Of a DNA stretch of 64,000 bases, positions 16,532 to 25,055 are shown piece by piece. The notes under the pieces were generated by a model. That model was not told the DNA's origin and made no database searches. It saw only the letters and a program-made list of their open reading frames with translations. The DNA is from Methylosarcina fibrata AML-C10 (GTDB lineage Bacteria; Pseudomonadota; Gammaproteobacteria; Methylococcales; Methylomonadaceae), in assembly GCF_000372865.1 (NCBI RefSeq), contig NZ_KB889965.1, positions 951,902-1,015,901 on the forward strand, given 5' to 3'. Made by a program: the position numbers and the translations under genes. Position 1 is the stretch's first letter; the number at the start of each line of letters is the position of its first letter.

Positions 16532-17692
16532 TCACCCCTTGAAGACCACGGCGGGTTCCAGTTGAATGACTTTCCGAATGCTGATCAGCGCGGCAAAAAT
16601 ACAGATCAGCATGACTCCGGCGCCGCTGAAAACCAGAAGTTGCCAGGGAAACTTGAAAGCCAGAATCGTATTGCGCATGGCGTAGCCGAACAGCGAAGTC
16701 AGGCCGACGCCCAGGCCGTAGCCGATGCTGCCGACCAGGCCGGCCTGCAGCAGAATCATCCGCAGCAAGGTCCAATTGCCGGCTCCCATCGCTTTGAGCA
16801 CGCCGAACTGCCTCAGGTTTTCGAGTGTGAAATTGTAGAAGGTCTGGCCTGCGATCGCCGCGCCGACGATGAAGCCCAGCGCTACCGAAATGCCGAAATT
16901 GATCGGAATGCCGGTGTTTTCCATGAAATAATCGTACGTGATCTTTTTAAACTCGGCCTGGGTATACGCGGCAAGCCCGGTGTTTTCCCGAATTCTCCGG
17001 GTCAGTTCGTGAACGTTTTCGTCTGCCTTGGCTTTGGCGATCACGAAAGAGAGCTGTTTTCTTTCCCGTGGCGCATACAGGGTGGCCCGGGAGTAAGTGG
17101 TGTAGATGACCGGCTGGGACTGGAAAGTCTTAGTGGTCTTGGCGATGCCGACGACGATGGCCCGGTGGTCGTTCAGCTCCAGGATGTCGCCGATCCTGAG
17201 AGGCGACGGCTTGCCGCCCTTTCTGGCCGGTGGATGCGCCAGCTTGGTGGTGGCGCCGTCGACGTCGACAATCACGCCGTCGCTGCGGCGCAGATCTTCA
17301 AGGCGTCCTTCCAGCATGACCGGAGGCCCGCCGATCAGCGTGGCGTCGTCCAGCCCGATCACGTTGCAGGTCTGGAACGTGCCGTTGGCCAGCCTCGCCT
17401 TGAGCAGCCCCTTGTACAGCGGCATGGCCCATTGGACGCCTTTGACTCCCCTCACCCGGTACAGTTCGGTATCCTGGAGCGGCTTGATGTCGTCGATGAA
17501 TTGCACTTTGGGATCCATCACCCAGACATCGGGAAGACCGACGTCGGAGATGAAGCTGAACGAGCGGGTCATCAGTCCGATAAAAATCGCCGGCTGCTGG
17601 GTCATGATCAGCGAGGCGAAAGTCAGGCCCATGACGATGCCGAGATATTTGCCGCGATCGCCCATCAGCATTTTGATGGCGATGTAGTTCAT
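16532..17692 (-). CDS. ABC transporter permease, FtsX/DevC type
   Basis: 386 residues when started at MNYIAIKMLMGDRGKYLGI (17692). A longer in-frame extension upstream overlaps the regulator gene and lacks family resemblance. One membrane helix at the N-terminus, a large periplasmic domain (about 45-260, SFSFISDVGLPDVWVMDPK at its start) and three C-terminal helices follow the MacB/FtsX plan of DevC-like permeases, ending in ISIRKVIQLEPAVVFKG. The ATG overlaps the TetR stop by 4 bases, so all five genes are translationally linked. Confidence 0.88.
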   Translation of the reverse strand: MNYIAIKMLMGDRGKYLGIVMGLTFASLIMTQQPAIFIGLMTRSFSFISDVGLPDVWVMDPKVQFIDDIKPLQDTELYRVRGVKGVQWAMPLYKGLLKARLANGTFQTCNVIGLDDATLIGGPPVMLEGRLEDLRRSDGVIVDVDGATTKLAHPPARKGGKPSPLRIGDILELNDHRAIVVGIAKTTKTFQSQPVIYTTYSRATLYAPRERKQLSFVIAKAKADENVHELTRRIRENTGLAAYTQAEFKKITYDYFMENTGIPINFGISVALGFIVGAAIAGQTFYNFTLENLRQFGVLKAMGAGNWTLLRMILLQAGLVGSIGYGLGVGLTSLFGYAMRNTILAFKFPWQLLVFSGAGVMLICIFAALISIRKVIQLEPAVVFKG

Positions 17693-18342
17693 GGCGCCCT
17701 CCCCTGATCTGTTGAGGCCATCCGGCTGAAGGCGGCCAGCGAAAACCGGGCGATATGCGCCGCGGTGCGCTCGATTTGTTCGTCGCCGGCAACGAGTTCC
17801 GGGCAAATGCGGTCGATGATCGAGCGGGAATGCTTGAACATCAGGCATTGGCCGAGGATTCCGAGAATACAACGGTGAACGTTCTCTTCGCCATGGCCTG
17901 GCCCGATCAGTTTCGGCACGATGTCCTTGAGAATCTCGAATTGCGGAACAATGGCGATTTTAACGATGCCGTCGAGAGCCTCGGTCGGATCGGCAATTTC
18001 CCGTGCAATCAATTTGCCGTGATAGCCGAGGTTGCTTTCGTCCATCAGTTTATGAAGAAAGACCCGGATGAAGGCGGTCAACCGAACCGCCGCCGGAAGA
18101 CGGTCATCTTTCGCCTGATCCTGGGGATAACGCCGGTCCGCCTGGCTGAACGCGTATGCCAGAGCCTCGGCATACAGCGAGGCCTTGGTCCGGAAATAAT
18201 AATTGACTGAAGCCACGTTGACGTCGGCCTTGGCGCAGATTTCGCGTATCGTGGCTTCCTTGAAGCCTTTCCGGGCGAAGATTTCGACGGCCGCCAATAA
18301 CACCCGATCCCGGGTTACATCATGGCTCATAAGCTCATTCAT
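17689..18342 (-). CDS. TetR/AcrR family regulator, CecR-like C-terminal domain
   Basis: 217 residues from the ATG at 18342; starts at TTG 18396 and ATG 18330 are also possible. The N-terminal helix-turn-helix is clear (RVLLAAVEIFARKGFKEATI, then ADVNVASVNYYFRTKASLYA). The C-terminal half (FIRVFLHKLMDESNLGYHGK, LIAREIADPTEALDGIVK) resembles the DUF1956/CecR type; in E. coli CecR stands beside an HlyD-ABC export operon, the same arrangement as here. It heads its own operon and probably represses it. An imperfect palindrome at 18346-18364 (TTTCAAACGACTGTTTAAA), just ahead of the ATG, is a possible operator. Confidence 0.85.
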   Translation of the reverse strand: MNELMSHDVTRDRVLLAAVEIFARKGFKEATIREICAKADVNVASVNYYFRTKASLYAEALAYAFSQADRRYPQDQAKDDRLPAAVRLTAFIRVFLHKLMDESNLGYHGKLIAREIADPTEALDGIVKIAIVPQFEILKDIVPKLIGPGHGEENVHRCILGILGQCLMFKHSRSIIDRICPELVAGDEQIERTAAHIARFSLAAFSRMASTDQGRAP

Positions 18343-18503
18343 GAATTTCAAACGACTGTTTAAATCCACTGTATGAAACTTTGGCTGCGTTGTCAAGAAG
18401 AACTATTATAGAAAAGAAGGAGATCCTTTCACTTTCTAACCTAAGGCGGAGGATTCAGCTCTTAGGAGACGATCCAAAATAACTTCCACATGGCTAACAA
18501 CGA

Positions 18504-18530
18504 CCTGCCAGGTTTTAAAAACCTGGCAGG
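18504..18530. repeat. Perfect 13-bp palindromic hairpin downstream of acr3
   Basis: CCTGCCAGGTTTT (18504-18516) and AAAACCTGGCAGG (18518-18530) pair perfectly. The hairpin lies in the gap between the acr3 stop and the TetR gene and could stop transcription of the arsenic operon. A look-alike stands at 38288-38318, so it may be a dispersed repeat rather than a dedicated terminator. Confidence 0.65.
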
Positions 18531-18563
18531 CCTTTGGCAGGAAAATGAGTTCCAGTCATATCC

Positions 18564-19694
18564 TTAACTGTTTCCGGCATGGGAAAAATAGTTTTGTCTG
18601 AAAAAAAGCGCCACCTTGACCAGGCCGATCAGGACCGGCACTTCGACCAGAGGGCCGACGACGGCGGCAAAAGCCTGACCCGATTGAAGGCCGAATACCG
18701 CAACCGCCACCGCGATCGCCAATTCGAAATTGTTGCTGGCGGCGGTAAAGGAAAGCGTCGCGCTCACACGATAGCCGGCACCGGCCCTGGCCGACATGGT
18801 AAACGTCAGCAAAAACATGACTAGAAAATAGATCGCCAACGGGATGGCAATGCGCGCGACGTCGAACGGCAATTGCACGATGTACTCGCCTTTCAGCGAG
18901 AACATGACCAGGATCGTGAACAACAGGGCGATCAGCGTCATCGGGCTGATTTTGGGAATGAATTTTTGTTCGTACCATTCCTGTCCTTTTCTACGCAGCA
19001 GAACGAAACGAGTGAGCATGCCGCCAAAAAACGGAATGCCGAGATAGATCAAGACACTTTTTGCCACTTCAAGCATCGTGATCGCCACTTCCAGGCCGGA
19101 GGCGATGCCCAGCCAATCCGGCAGCACGGTCACGAACACAACCGTGTAAACCGAGAAGAACAGCATCTGAAAGATCGAATTGAATGCCACCAGTCCCGCG
19201 CAATAGTCGGTGTCGCCTCCGGCCAGTTCGTTCCAGACCAGAACCATGGCGATACAGCGGGCCAGGCCGATGATGATCAGGCCGGTCATATACTCCGGAT
19301 AATCGCGCAGAAAAACGACGGCCAGAGCGAACATCAGCACCGGTCCGATGAGCCAGTTTTGTACCAGGGACAACAGGAGAACCTTGACATTCCTGAAAAC
19401 CCGGGGCAATTCCTCGTAGCGCACCTTGGCCAGGGGCGGATACATCATCAGGATCAGGCCGGCCGCTATCGGAATCGACGTGGTTCCGACCTGGAAAGTA
19501 TTCAGCCACTGGATCAAGGCGGGATAAAAATAGCCGACGGCCACGCCTGAAGCCATCGCAATGAAAATCCATAAAGTCAAAAACCGGTCGATGAAACTTA
19601 ACCGTCCGGCTTCACCGCGCGCGGCATCGGATTTTGAGCGGGATGTTCCCGAAGGCGGGCGATACGATGAAGAATCTGTTTTCGGCAGGCTCAT
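18564..19694 (-). CDS. acr3: ACR3-family arsenite efflux protein
   Basis: 376 residues with about ten membrane helices. Signature segments of the ACR3 (BART superfamily) pumps: [20 protein letters not shown], the conserved Cys region [37 protein letters not shown] and the charged [19 protein letters not shown]3 extrudes As(III) as arsenite using the proton gradient. The first 30 residues are a polar cytoplasmic tail that may include spurious length. It lies 10 bp behind arsC and is the last gene of the operon. Confidence 0.93.
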   Translation of the reverse strand: MSLPKTDSSSYRPPSGTSRSKSDAARGEAGRLSFIDRFLTLWIFIAMASGVAVGYFYPALIQWLNTFQVGTTSIPIAAGLILMMYPPLAKVRYEELPRVFRNVKVLLLSLVQNWLIGPVLMFALAVVFLRDYPEYMTGLIIIGLARCIAMVLVWNELAGGDTDYCAGLVAFNSIFQMLFFSVYTVVFVTVLPDWLGIASGLEVAITMLEVAKSVLIYLGIPFFGGMLTRFVLLRRKGQEWYEQKFIPKISPMTLIALLFTILVMFSLKGEYIVQLPFDVARIAIPLAIYFLVMFLLTFTMSARAGAGYRVSATLSFTAASNNFELAIAVAVAVFGLQSGQAFAAVVGPLVEVPVLIGLVKVALFFRQNYFSHAGNS

Positions 19695-19704
19695 GAAGAT
19701 CTCC

Positions 19705-20193
19705 TCAATTCCAGGGATGATCGATTTTACCGATTTCGTTCAATTCGACGACCAGAGCCTCGCGGTTCATTTCTTCCAGAGGCAGCGCCAGCATTTTATT
19801 GATGCGGTGTTCAACCGCCCGGTAAGTGGCCTCGAACGCGGCTTCGACTTCCTCGTCGGTGCCTTGCGCATGTCCCGGATCGGCCAGCCCCCAGTGTGCT
19901 CTGGCAACTTGGCGCATGTAGGCGGGACAGGTTTCTCCGGCGGCGCTGTCGCAGACGGTAATGGCCACGTCAATCGGCTGATCCTCGAATATTTCCCACG
20001 ATTTGCTGCTTAAGCCTTCGGTCGAAAGACCGTGCCGTTGCAATAAGGCCACGGCTCCTGCGTTGAGCCGCCCCAACGGCCGGCTGCCGGCCGAATAAGC
20101 CCGGATCCGGCCTTTGCCCAATTCGTTGAACAACGCTTCGCTGATGATGCTGCGGCAGGAATTGCCGGTGCAGATGACAAGGACGTTTAGCAT
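19705..20193 (-). CDS. arsC: Arsenate reductase, low-molecular-weight phosphatase type
   Basis: 162 residues from the ATG at 20193, which gives the expected start [20 protein letters not shown]. The longer frame upstream overlaps arsI and is not homologous. The P-loop CTGNSCRS at residue 8 carries the nucleophilic Cys; [12 protein letters not shown] near residue 80-90 supplies the two further Cys used to relay electrons to thioredoxin; [13 protein letters not shown] holds the general-acid Asp. It reduces As(V) to As(III) in the cytoplasm for export by the adjacent ACR3. Confidence 0.93.
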   Translation of the reverse strand: MLNVLVICTGNSCRSIISEALFNELGKGRIRAYSAGSRPLGRLNAGAVALLQRHGLSTEGLSSKSWEIFEDQPIDVAITVCDSAAGETCPAYMRQVARAHWGLADPGHAQGTDEEVEAAFEATYRAVEHRINKMLALPLEEMNREALVVELNEIGKIDHPWN

Positions 20194-20242
20194 GGTGTAA
20201 TCCGATTTTGTAAGTAAACGAAGGGGTTCAAACAAGTGCTTT

Positions 20243-20695
20243 CTAACCGCCGCAACAGGACGAGCTCTTGTTTTCGGGCCGGCACGCAAACGGATTTTCG
20301 CCGTCCGAGGACGCGGTTTTATCGTTAAAGGTCGGTATTTCGGCCAGCGAATGAAACGACTCCCAGGCAATACCCTGAGGATCGGTAATCCAGTATTTGT
20401 CGGAACGCATGTAACAGCAGGCGGCCTGCTCCTGACTCTCGACGGGTCGTTGCGTCGCGTCCAGGCGCTGTTTGATGTCGTGCAGTTCCAGTTCGTTCTC
20501 GGTTTGAATGCCGAGATGGTCGACCCCCACTTTTGCGCTGCGGCTGGAAATGGCGAAATTGACGCGGGGATCGTCCAGCATCCATTTCGCATAATCGTCA
20601 TGCCGAACCGACGGAGAACACCCGAACAGAGTGCTGTAGAAGCGGATGTTTTGATCGAGATCGTTTACCGATAGGTGAATATGAAATCGTTTCAT
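20243..20695 (-). CDS. arsI: ArsI/CadI-family VOC protein (C-As lyase-like)
   Basis: 150 residues, one VOC domain. MKRFHIHLSVNDLDQNIRFY opens it, VDHLGIQTENELELHD carries the ligand His, and ACCYMRSDKYWITDPQGI contains the adjacent Cys pair and the S-D-K-x-W motif of ArsI. In ArsI the Cys pair binds trivalent organoarsenicals while Fe(II) and O2 cut the C-As bond. The C-terminus ends SSSCCGG, a second likely thiol site. Position inside an ars operon supports this over the older CadI name. Substrate range (methylarsenite or aromatic arsenicals) is inferred only. Confidence 0.82.
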   Translation of the reverse strand: MKRFHIHLSVNDLDQNIRFYSTLFGCSPSVRHDDYAKWMLDDPRVNFAISSRSAKVGVDHLGIQTENELELHDIKQRLDATQRPVESQEQAACCYMRSDKYWITDPQGIAWESFHSLAEIPTFNDKTASSDGENPFACRPENKSSSCCGG

Positions 20696-20822
20696 AAAAA
20701 TGCCTTTAAATAGATATATGAATAAGCGAATGTATTAAACCAAAACCAACCCCGGCGTTAAGTAAGTACGGCAAGGATTACACGTTCTATAGGTAGAATC
20801 GACTCGAATTAATCGACCGGGA

Positions 20823-21176
20823 TTAAACGCGGCAATACACGGCCATGTCCGCTCTGCTCGACATGCTTCGCAGGCGCTCCAGATCATTCTGAAACTGCTC
20901 GCCCTGCTCGACCGCAGCCAAAGCATTTTTTAACAACGGATACGTCCACTCGGGCAGCTTCGGATTGATTTGATAATACACCCATTGTCCCTCGCGGCTG
21001 TCCAGCAACAGGCCGCACTGGCGCAACTGCGCCAGATGCCTGGAAATCTTGGGCTGCGACAAAGCCAGGGCCGCGGTCAGCTCACAGACGCAAAGTTTGC
21101 CTTCTTTCTGCAGAATGGTGACGCACCGCAGACGGGTTTCATCGGACAAGCATTTGAAAAATTGAGCTGGGGACAT
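20823..21176 (-). CDS. arsR: ArsR/SmtB family arsenic-responsive repressor
   Basis: 117 residues. The winged helix carries the As(III) site KLCVCELTAALALSQPKISR, with Cys-Val-Cys at the start of the recognition motif, and HLAQLRQCGLLLDSREGQWV as wing. A further Cys lies two residues from the C-terminus (YCRV). It is expected to dissociate from DNA on binding As(III), de-repressing arsR-arsI-arsC-acr3. A 26-bp palindrome stands immediately upstream. The gap to arsI (127 bp) may hold a second, weaker operator (ATATATGAATAAGCGAATG around 20717). Confidence 0.93.
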   Translation of the reverse strand: MSPAQFFKCLSDETRLRCVTILQKEGKLCVCELTAALALSQPKISRHLAQLRQCGLLLDSREGQWVYYQINPKLPEWTYPLLKNALAAVEQGEQFQNDLERLRSMSSRADMAVYCRV

Positions 21177-21190
21177 TGAGGTCTCAAATA

Positions 21191-21216
21191 TTTATATATG
21201 GATTATCATATATAAA
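21191..21216 (-). promoter_or_regulatory. ArsR operator palindrome
   Basis: TTTATATATG (21191-21200) and CATATATAAA (21207-21216) are perfect inverted 10-bp arms around GATTAT, 15 bp ahead of the arsR start. ArsR/SmtB repressors bind such A+T-rich imperfect 12-2-12-like palindromes across the promoter. Confidence 0.75.
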
Positions 21217-21237
21217 AAGAGTCTGGCGTACAACCTA

Positions 21238-21420
21238 TCAGGCAACGTCAATACGATTTTCCCCGTGCTTATTCCCTTTATGTGCTTCCCCTTGACTGAA
21301 GCCTTGAGATTTTTTCCATCTCCGGATATTCAATGCCATGGCAATATGGGCGATAGTAAACAGGGCACGCCTAGTTAAGGCTAAGGCATCGGACTTATCT
21401 CTACCTCGTCTCTTGATTTG
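21238..21420 (-). pseudogene. Transposase C-terminal remnant
   Basis: Reading leftward from about 21420 the frame gives GRDKSDALALTRRALFTIAH, IAMALNIRRWKK and a stop at 21238-21240. The LTRRALFTIAHIAMALN pattern resembles the end of DDE transposases of large IS families, but I cannot name the family. The rest of the element is absent. It overlaps the 3' end of the membrane cytochrome gene, so the IS probably inserted there and was largely lost. Confidence 0.45.
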
Positions 21421-22174
21421 ATGAATAAAACCACATCTGATAGATGCTCATCAGGATTTGTATGCCCATGGAAACGCCCATCAATGCTCCGCAGGTGACC
21501 ACGACATAGGCAAATTCCGGGAATACCTTGGTAATGAACCAGGACGAAACGTCCAACAGCATCGCAACGAACGGTATCGCCACGGTAATTCGTTTGATGA
21601 TTACGTTCAAATCGCAAAGAAGAAATATCTTGCCGATAAAGAACAGAATAAAAGCGATCCCGAACAAATGGATATGGGAAACCCGGATTAAAAAGGGAAG
21701 CGTTGCGCCCCCGGCATGGGCCACTTCGGCTACGCCGGCATAGTTGGTAAGATCCGGCAGCGACGGATTCACGGAGGGCGTATGGCATCCGATGCAGTCG
21801 CGATTGAGAATGGGCGCGATGTGGTCGTTATATTCCGGCTCCTCGGCGCCTTGCTGTATCCATTTCAAAATGACGTCCTTATCGCTCTTGTATTTTAAAT
21901 TGGGCTCCATAATGCCGTTAATCGCAGATCCCAGACGGGTTTGATCGTGGGATCCGTGGTAGGCCACCATGACGTCGTCAATGGACAAACCGGATTTGCC
22001 GTCTTTTCCCTGATAGGTGTAATACAAATTGACGAGCGCCACCAGATACCCGATCCCTATCGTCAGTAAAAAAGCGGTGTTCAAAATTCTTTCGCTGATC
22101 GAAATATCCTTGAACCGTCTGTAAAGCCCCAAGCGGGGATCCATTTCGAAGCGTTCGTGAGAAGATTCGCCCAT
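21401..22174 (-). CDS. Membrane protein with a c-type heme motif
   Basis: 257 residues, family not recognised with certainty. One helix at about 31-52, then a periplasmic segment (53-160) with a heme c motif CIGCH (127-131) in PILNRDCIGCHTPSVNPSLP, then three or four helices (about 165-250). The first of these carries a His pair, SHIHLFGIAFILFFIGKIF, which could ligate a second heme. The gene follows the porin-cytochrome gene by 105 bp on the same strand with the Shine-Dalgarno GAAGGT. It could hand electrons from a periplasmic carrier into the membrane. The last residues overlap a transposase remnant, so the C-terminus may be altered. Confidence 0.6.
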   Translation of the reverse strand: MGESSHERFEMDPRLGLYRRFKDISISERILNTAFLLTIGIGYLVALVNLYYTYQGKDGKSGLSIDDVMVAYHGSHDQTRLGSAINGIMEPNLKYKSDKDVILKWIQQGAEEPEYNDHIAPILNRDCIGCHTPSVNPSLPDLTNYAGVAEVAHAGGATLPFLIRVSHIHLFGIAFILFFIGKIFLLCDLNVIIKRITVAIPFVAMLLDVSSWFITKVFPEFAYVVVTCGALMGVSMGIQILMSIYQMWFYSSNQETR

Positions 22175-22279
22175 GATTTTTACCTTCGGTTAATAGATGA
22201 AGGGAATTAGGATGCAACAGAAGCCGCTCCGGCCTGATAGCGATTTTTCGGACCGGAACAGCGGAAGGGATGGCTTGGT

Positions 22280-23674
22280 TTAAAAAATCAGCCAGCCGTT
22301 CAGGAATAACGTGTTGTTGCTGCTGGCGTTTCTGCTCGATCCGTCGTAGTTGTACTCGGAACCGTCGAATTTGGTGTAGGCCGTATATTGCAAGGCAAAA
22401 CGCAGATTCAGCCAGGGCGCCCAAGTGGAATCGGATTTTCCGAAAGGCACATAGTCGAGTTCGGCAATAAAGCCTTCGCTGTTGGGTTTCCTGGCGGTAT
22501 TTCCCGAATAAAGCAGGGGATCGTAGGAACCGGTAGTTCTGAAATAGCCCAGATTGATCGTGTAGGTCTGGTCGTAGGTATAAGAGCCGTTGGTGTGCAA
22601 CGAAAACAGCCGGTTATTCACGTTCTGAGAACTGCCGAACTGATTGCTGGCCGCCAGCGTCTGATCTTCCCGAATATAGGAGGCCTTGTATTCGAAGATG
22701 TGTTTCTGGGAGCCCAGGAATTGATAGTTCGCATCGACGCCCAGGTCGGAATATTCGTCATTGCCGAAGGTGTGATCCCGGCCGGGAACGATATTGGCCC
22801 GCAAACCGAAGGTGCCTAATGCAAAATAATGGCCGCCCATTTGATGTTGCAGCGCGACGCGCCAATAGGGTGCGCCCCCGTCGATCTTGTTGGCCGTCGC
22901 CGACTCCGCTATCCCGACGTTTCGTTGAAACTGCGTCGAGAATTGAGCGTAGGCGCCCGCTTCCAGATAGAGCAGGTTGTTCCACATCATGTAGGCGGTG
23001 GCGCCGCCGGCGTTTTGCGCCAATCCGCCCTCGATCAGCGTCGACGCGCCGGGGGTATTGGTGAGAGGAGATTCGGTATAGGGAAATCCCCAAACCGGCG
23101 TGGTGTTCCACAAATCCTGCACCGTTGGACTGTTGTTGAACGAAACGCCATAGACCAAGTCTTTATTTCCCAGTCGAGTCCGGTCCGCCAGCCGGATGTC
23201 GGTATTGTCAAGTTCCAGAATGTCTTCGATGCCGTTATAGGTCAATTGAACGAAAGCACCCAATTTCGAATACACCTTGCCGGCATAGAAGAGGCTGGCC
23301 TCGTCGAAAGATGCGTTGTTATTGGTGTTGTATCCTGGAGCGGCGGGTTCGGACAGCTTGTTGTCCAGATGAGTGAACGAGCCGACCACCATCGCGCTGA
23401 TCGGCGGCAATTTGGAGTTGAAATCGGAACCCGAACTGCTCATCGTGTAACCGTTGAGCTTGAAATCCCGCCCCGTCGGCGTCAGATTGGGACCGAACGA
23501 CTGAGTGTGACAAGTCGAGCAGGACAGGCCGGTCTGGCGCGCAAAGCTGGGCACCGCTTCGGCATTGATCGAAAACAATAAAATTGTCGATAGGATGAAT
23601 AAACTATTAAAGAAAGAAGATTTTAACTTCTTCTGAACGGCATTTTCCCGAGTGGGCGATAGAAATAAAAGCAT
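22280..23674 (-). CDS. Cyc2-like fused monoheme cytochrome c - outer-membrane porin
   Basis: 464 residues. A signal peptide ends at NAEA (residue 40); the mature protein starts VPSFARQTGLSCSTCHTQSF with one heme motif C52-S-T-C55-H56, then TPTGRDFKLNGYTM. The remaining 380 residues alternate in short aromatic-rich strands and end in a terminal Phe (LFLNGWLIF), the pattern of a beta-barrel inserted by BAM. This order (xPxFARQTG-CxxCH-TPxGRxFKLxGYT-barrel, 400-480 residues) is that of Cyc2, the outer-membrane Fe(II)-oxidising cytochrome of iron oxidisers. Assignment to the superfamily is good; iron as electron donor is inference. Confidence 0.7.
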   Translation of the reverse strand: MLLFLSPTRENAVQKKLKSSFFNSLFILSTILLFSINAEAVPSFARQTGLSCSTCHTQSFGPNLTPTGRDFKLNGYTMSSSGSDFNSKLPPISAMVVGSFTHLDNKLSEPAAPGYNTNNNASFDEASLFYAGKVYSKLGAFVQLTYNGIEDILELDNTDIRLADRTRLGNKDLVYGVSFNNSPTVQDLWNTTPVWGFPYTESPLTNTPGASTLIEGGLAQNAGGATAYMMWNNLLYLEAGAYAQFSTQFQRNVGIAESATANKIDGGAPYWRVALQHQMGGHYFALGTFGLRANIVPGRDHTFGNDEYSDLGVDANYQFLGSQKHIFEYKASYIREDQTLAASNQFGSSQNVNNRLFSLHTNGSYTYDQTYTINLGYFRTTGSYDPLLYSGNTARKPNSEGFIAELDYVPFGKSDSTWAPWLNLRFALQYTAYTKFDGSEYNYDGSSRNASSNNTLFLNGWLIF

Positions 23675-23958
23675 GCAATTCCCCTATGATTTTTGTTGCC
23701 ATTATTAAAATCTATTTCCTCTTAATAAAGCATTAAAATAATATTAATATTTCATTAAATGACTCTATTTTGAAATGTTATGGCTGTCCGTTCGCTCCAA
23801 ATTCGACTTTGAAGCATTACAGCCTGGGCCGGTAAAATAACTGCCGGGAATCGACAATCGGACATCAACCGCCGTTAACAACAGGCCGTTCAACGGCGGT
23901 TGATTATAGGTAACAGCCGGACTTATCGTCCGTCACAAGGCTTCAGGGGCTTGCTCCG

Positions 23959-24516
23959 CTAGGGATAAGTAGCAGGCGCTTCGAAACCTGTGACCGAGAA
24001 CCATTTGAATTCCGACCCCGACAGAACAAAAATGATCGGGGCGACGCAAGGGTTGGGAAGTTCCACTTTGGCTTTGATATCCGAATTACCGGTTGCAGTT
24101 GCAGGAAACTGGCCTGTCACGACATTTTTAACGACTACCGAGTCCTTGCCGTTTACCGATTCTTCGGACAAACAACTGACCGCTGCCCGAAAATACGGCT
24201 CGTCATTGATCCCTCTGAGCTCGGGAGGAACCACGTCGTCGTCGGTAAATACCAAACCGCGCACATGAATGACCAACAGTCCGTCGGAAAACAGTTTTCC
24301 CGTGGCGGACTTGGCTACCACCCAGGGCAGTTCGTCGCCCGGAATTCCCCGGATTGCATTGATTTCCTCTATAAAAGGCCCGTCGACTCCGTACATTGTT
24401 TTAAAGCTCAGGACTTCTTTCTTAACCGATTGAGAATTCGAATAGCCCGTATTGTCGGCGAAGCTTGCAACTGACAGGAAGCATAGAGCCAACGTGAAAA
24501 TGATTTTTTGCAACAT
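23959..24516 (-). CDS. Secreted protein of unknown function
   Basis: 185 residues from the ATG at 24516 (GAGGG about 10 bases upstream; a longer start at 24531 is less well placed). Signal peptide MLQKIIFTLALCFLSVASFA, cleaved before DN. The mature part has two Cys (VSCLSEESVN and LPNPCVAPII) likely disulfide-bonded, and segments GDELPWVVAKSATGKLFSDG and LVIHVRGLVF. I do not recognise the family. It lies 285 bp upstream of the porin-cytochrome gene on the same strand and may belong to the same unit, although the gap leaves room for a promoter. Confidence 0.6.
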   Translation of the reverse strand: MLQKIIFTLALCFLSVASFADNTGYSNSQSVKKEVLSFKTMYGVDGPFIEEINAIRGIPGDELPWVVAKSATGKLFSDGLLVIHVRGLVFTDDDVVPPELRGINDEPYFRAAVSCLSEESVNGKDSVVVKNVVTGQFPATATGNSDIKAKVELPNPCVAPIIFVLSGSEFKWFSVTGFEAPATYP

Positions 24517-24531
24517 GACCATCACCCTCAT

Positions 24532-25055
24532 AAATTAAGTTAATAAGCGATTTCCATTAATCCGCGCTCACATGCAGATTAATCTATGGTAAATGGGTAA
24601 ATTCGACTCATTACATCGCCCGTTAATAATGGAATTTACCGTTTTTGATGCGCTCCTATGACGTACTTGGGGCGAACCACGACCGAATCTCCCTGCACTC
24701 CATGGAAGATTCAACAACGCATGAAAAATACCGCAAGCGCCGCTGCTTTACAGCTTATTCAGAAACAAAAGAATAAAGATAAACGACGACGCTCATGGGC
24801 TGGCAGACAGCCCTTCCGCAACGGCAATCAGTGTCTCTTTTTTATTTTTCCAAGCGTATAAATCAACTAGATGGATAAACCTCGGTTTTTCGGACGATCA
24901 GTTTGACTAGCTTATAAAACTAAAGGGGATGGATTTCGAAAATACATTTCATATCCTGCATTATTTATATCCGCTTCGGAGAAGAAAAAGTTCAATCCAC
25001 ACGTAATTTTTCTGAATAAAACTTTTTTGAATTCAAGGCAATAAATTGTAATTTT
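24532..25055. other. A+T-rich intergenic region
   Basis: No gene recognised. A 67-codon frame at 24658-24861 lacks a ribosome-binding site and motifs. The region separates the start of the secreted-protein gene from the end of the sigma-54 activator gene and should hold the promoter of the former. Confidence 0.5.

Noticed and set aside
15911-17707. 598-codon plus-strand frame
   Set aside because: Antisense shadow of the ABC transporter genes; no family motif and no ribosome-binding site.
17689-17872. N-terminal extension of the ABC permease
   Set aside because: It overlaps the TetR gene in another frame and lacks resemblance; MNYIAIKMLMG at 17692 is the proper start.
20194-20601. N-terminal extension of arsC
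   Set aside because: It overlaps arsI; the phosphatase P-loop requires the start at 20193.
24658-24861. 67-codon frame
   Set aside because: No ribosome-binding site and low-complexity Lys/Arg-rich translation.
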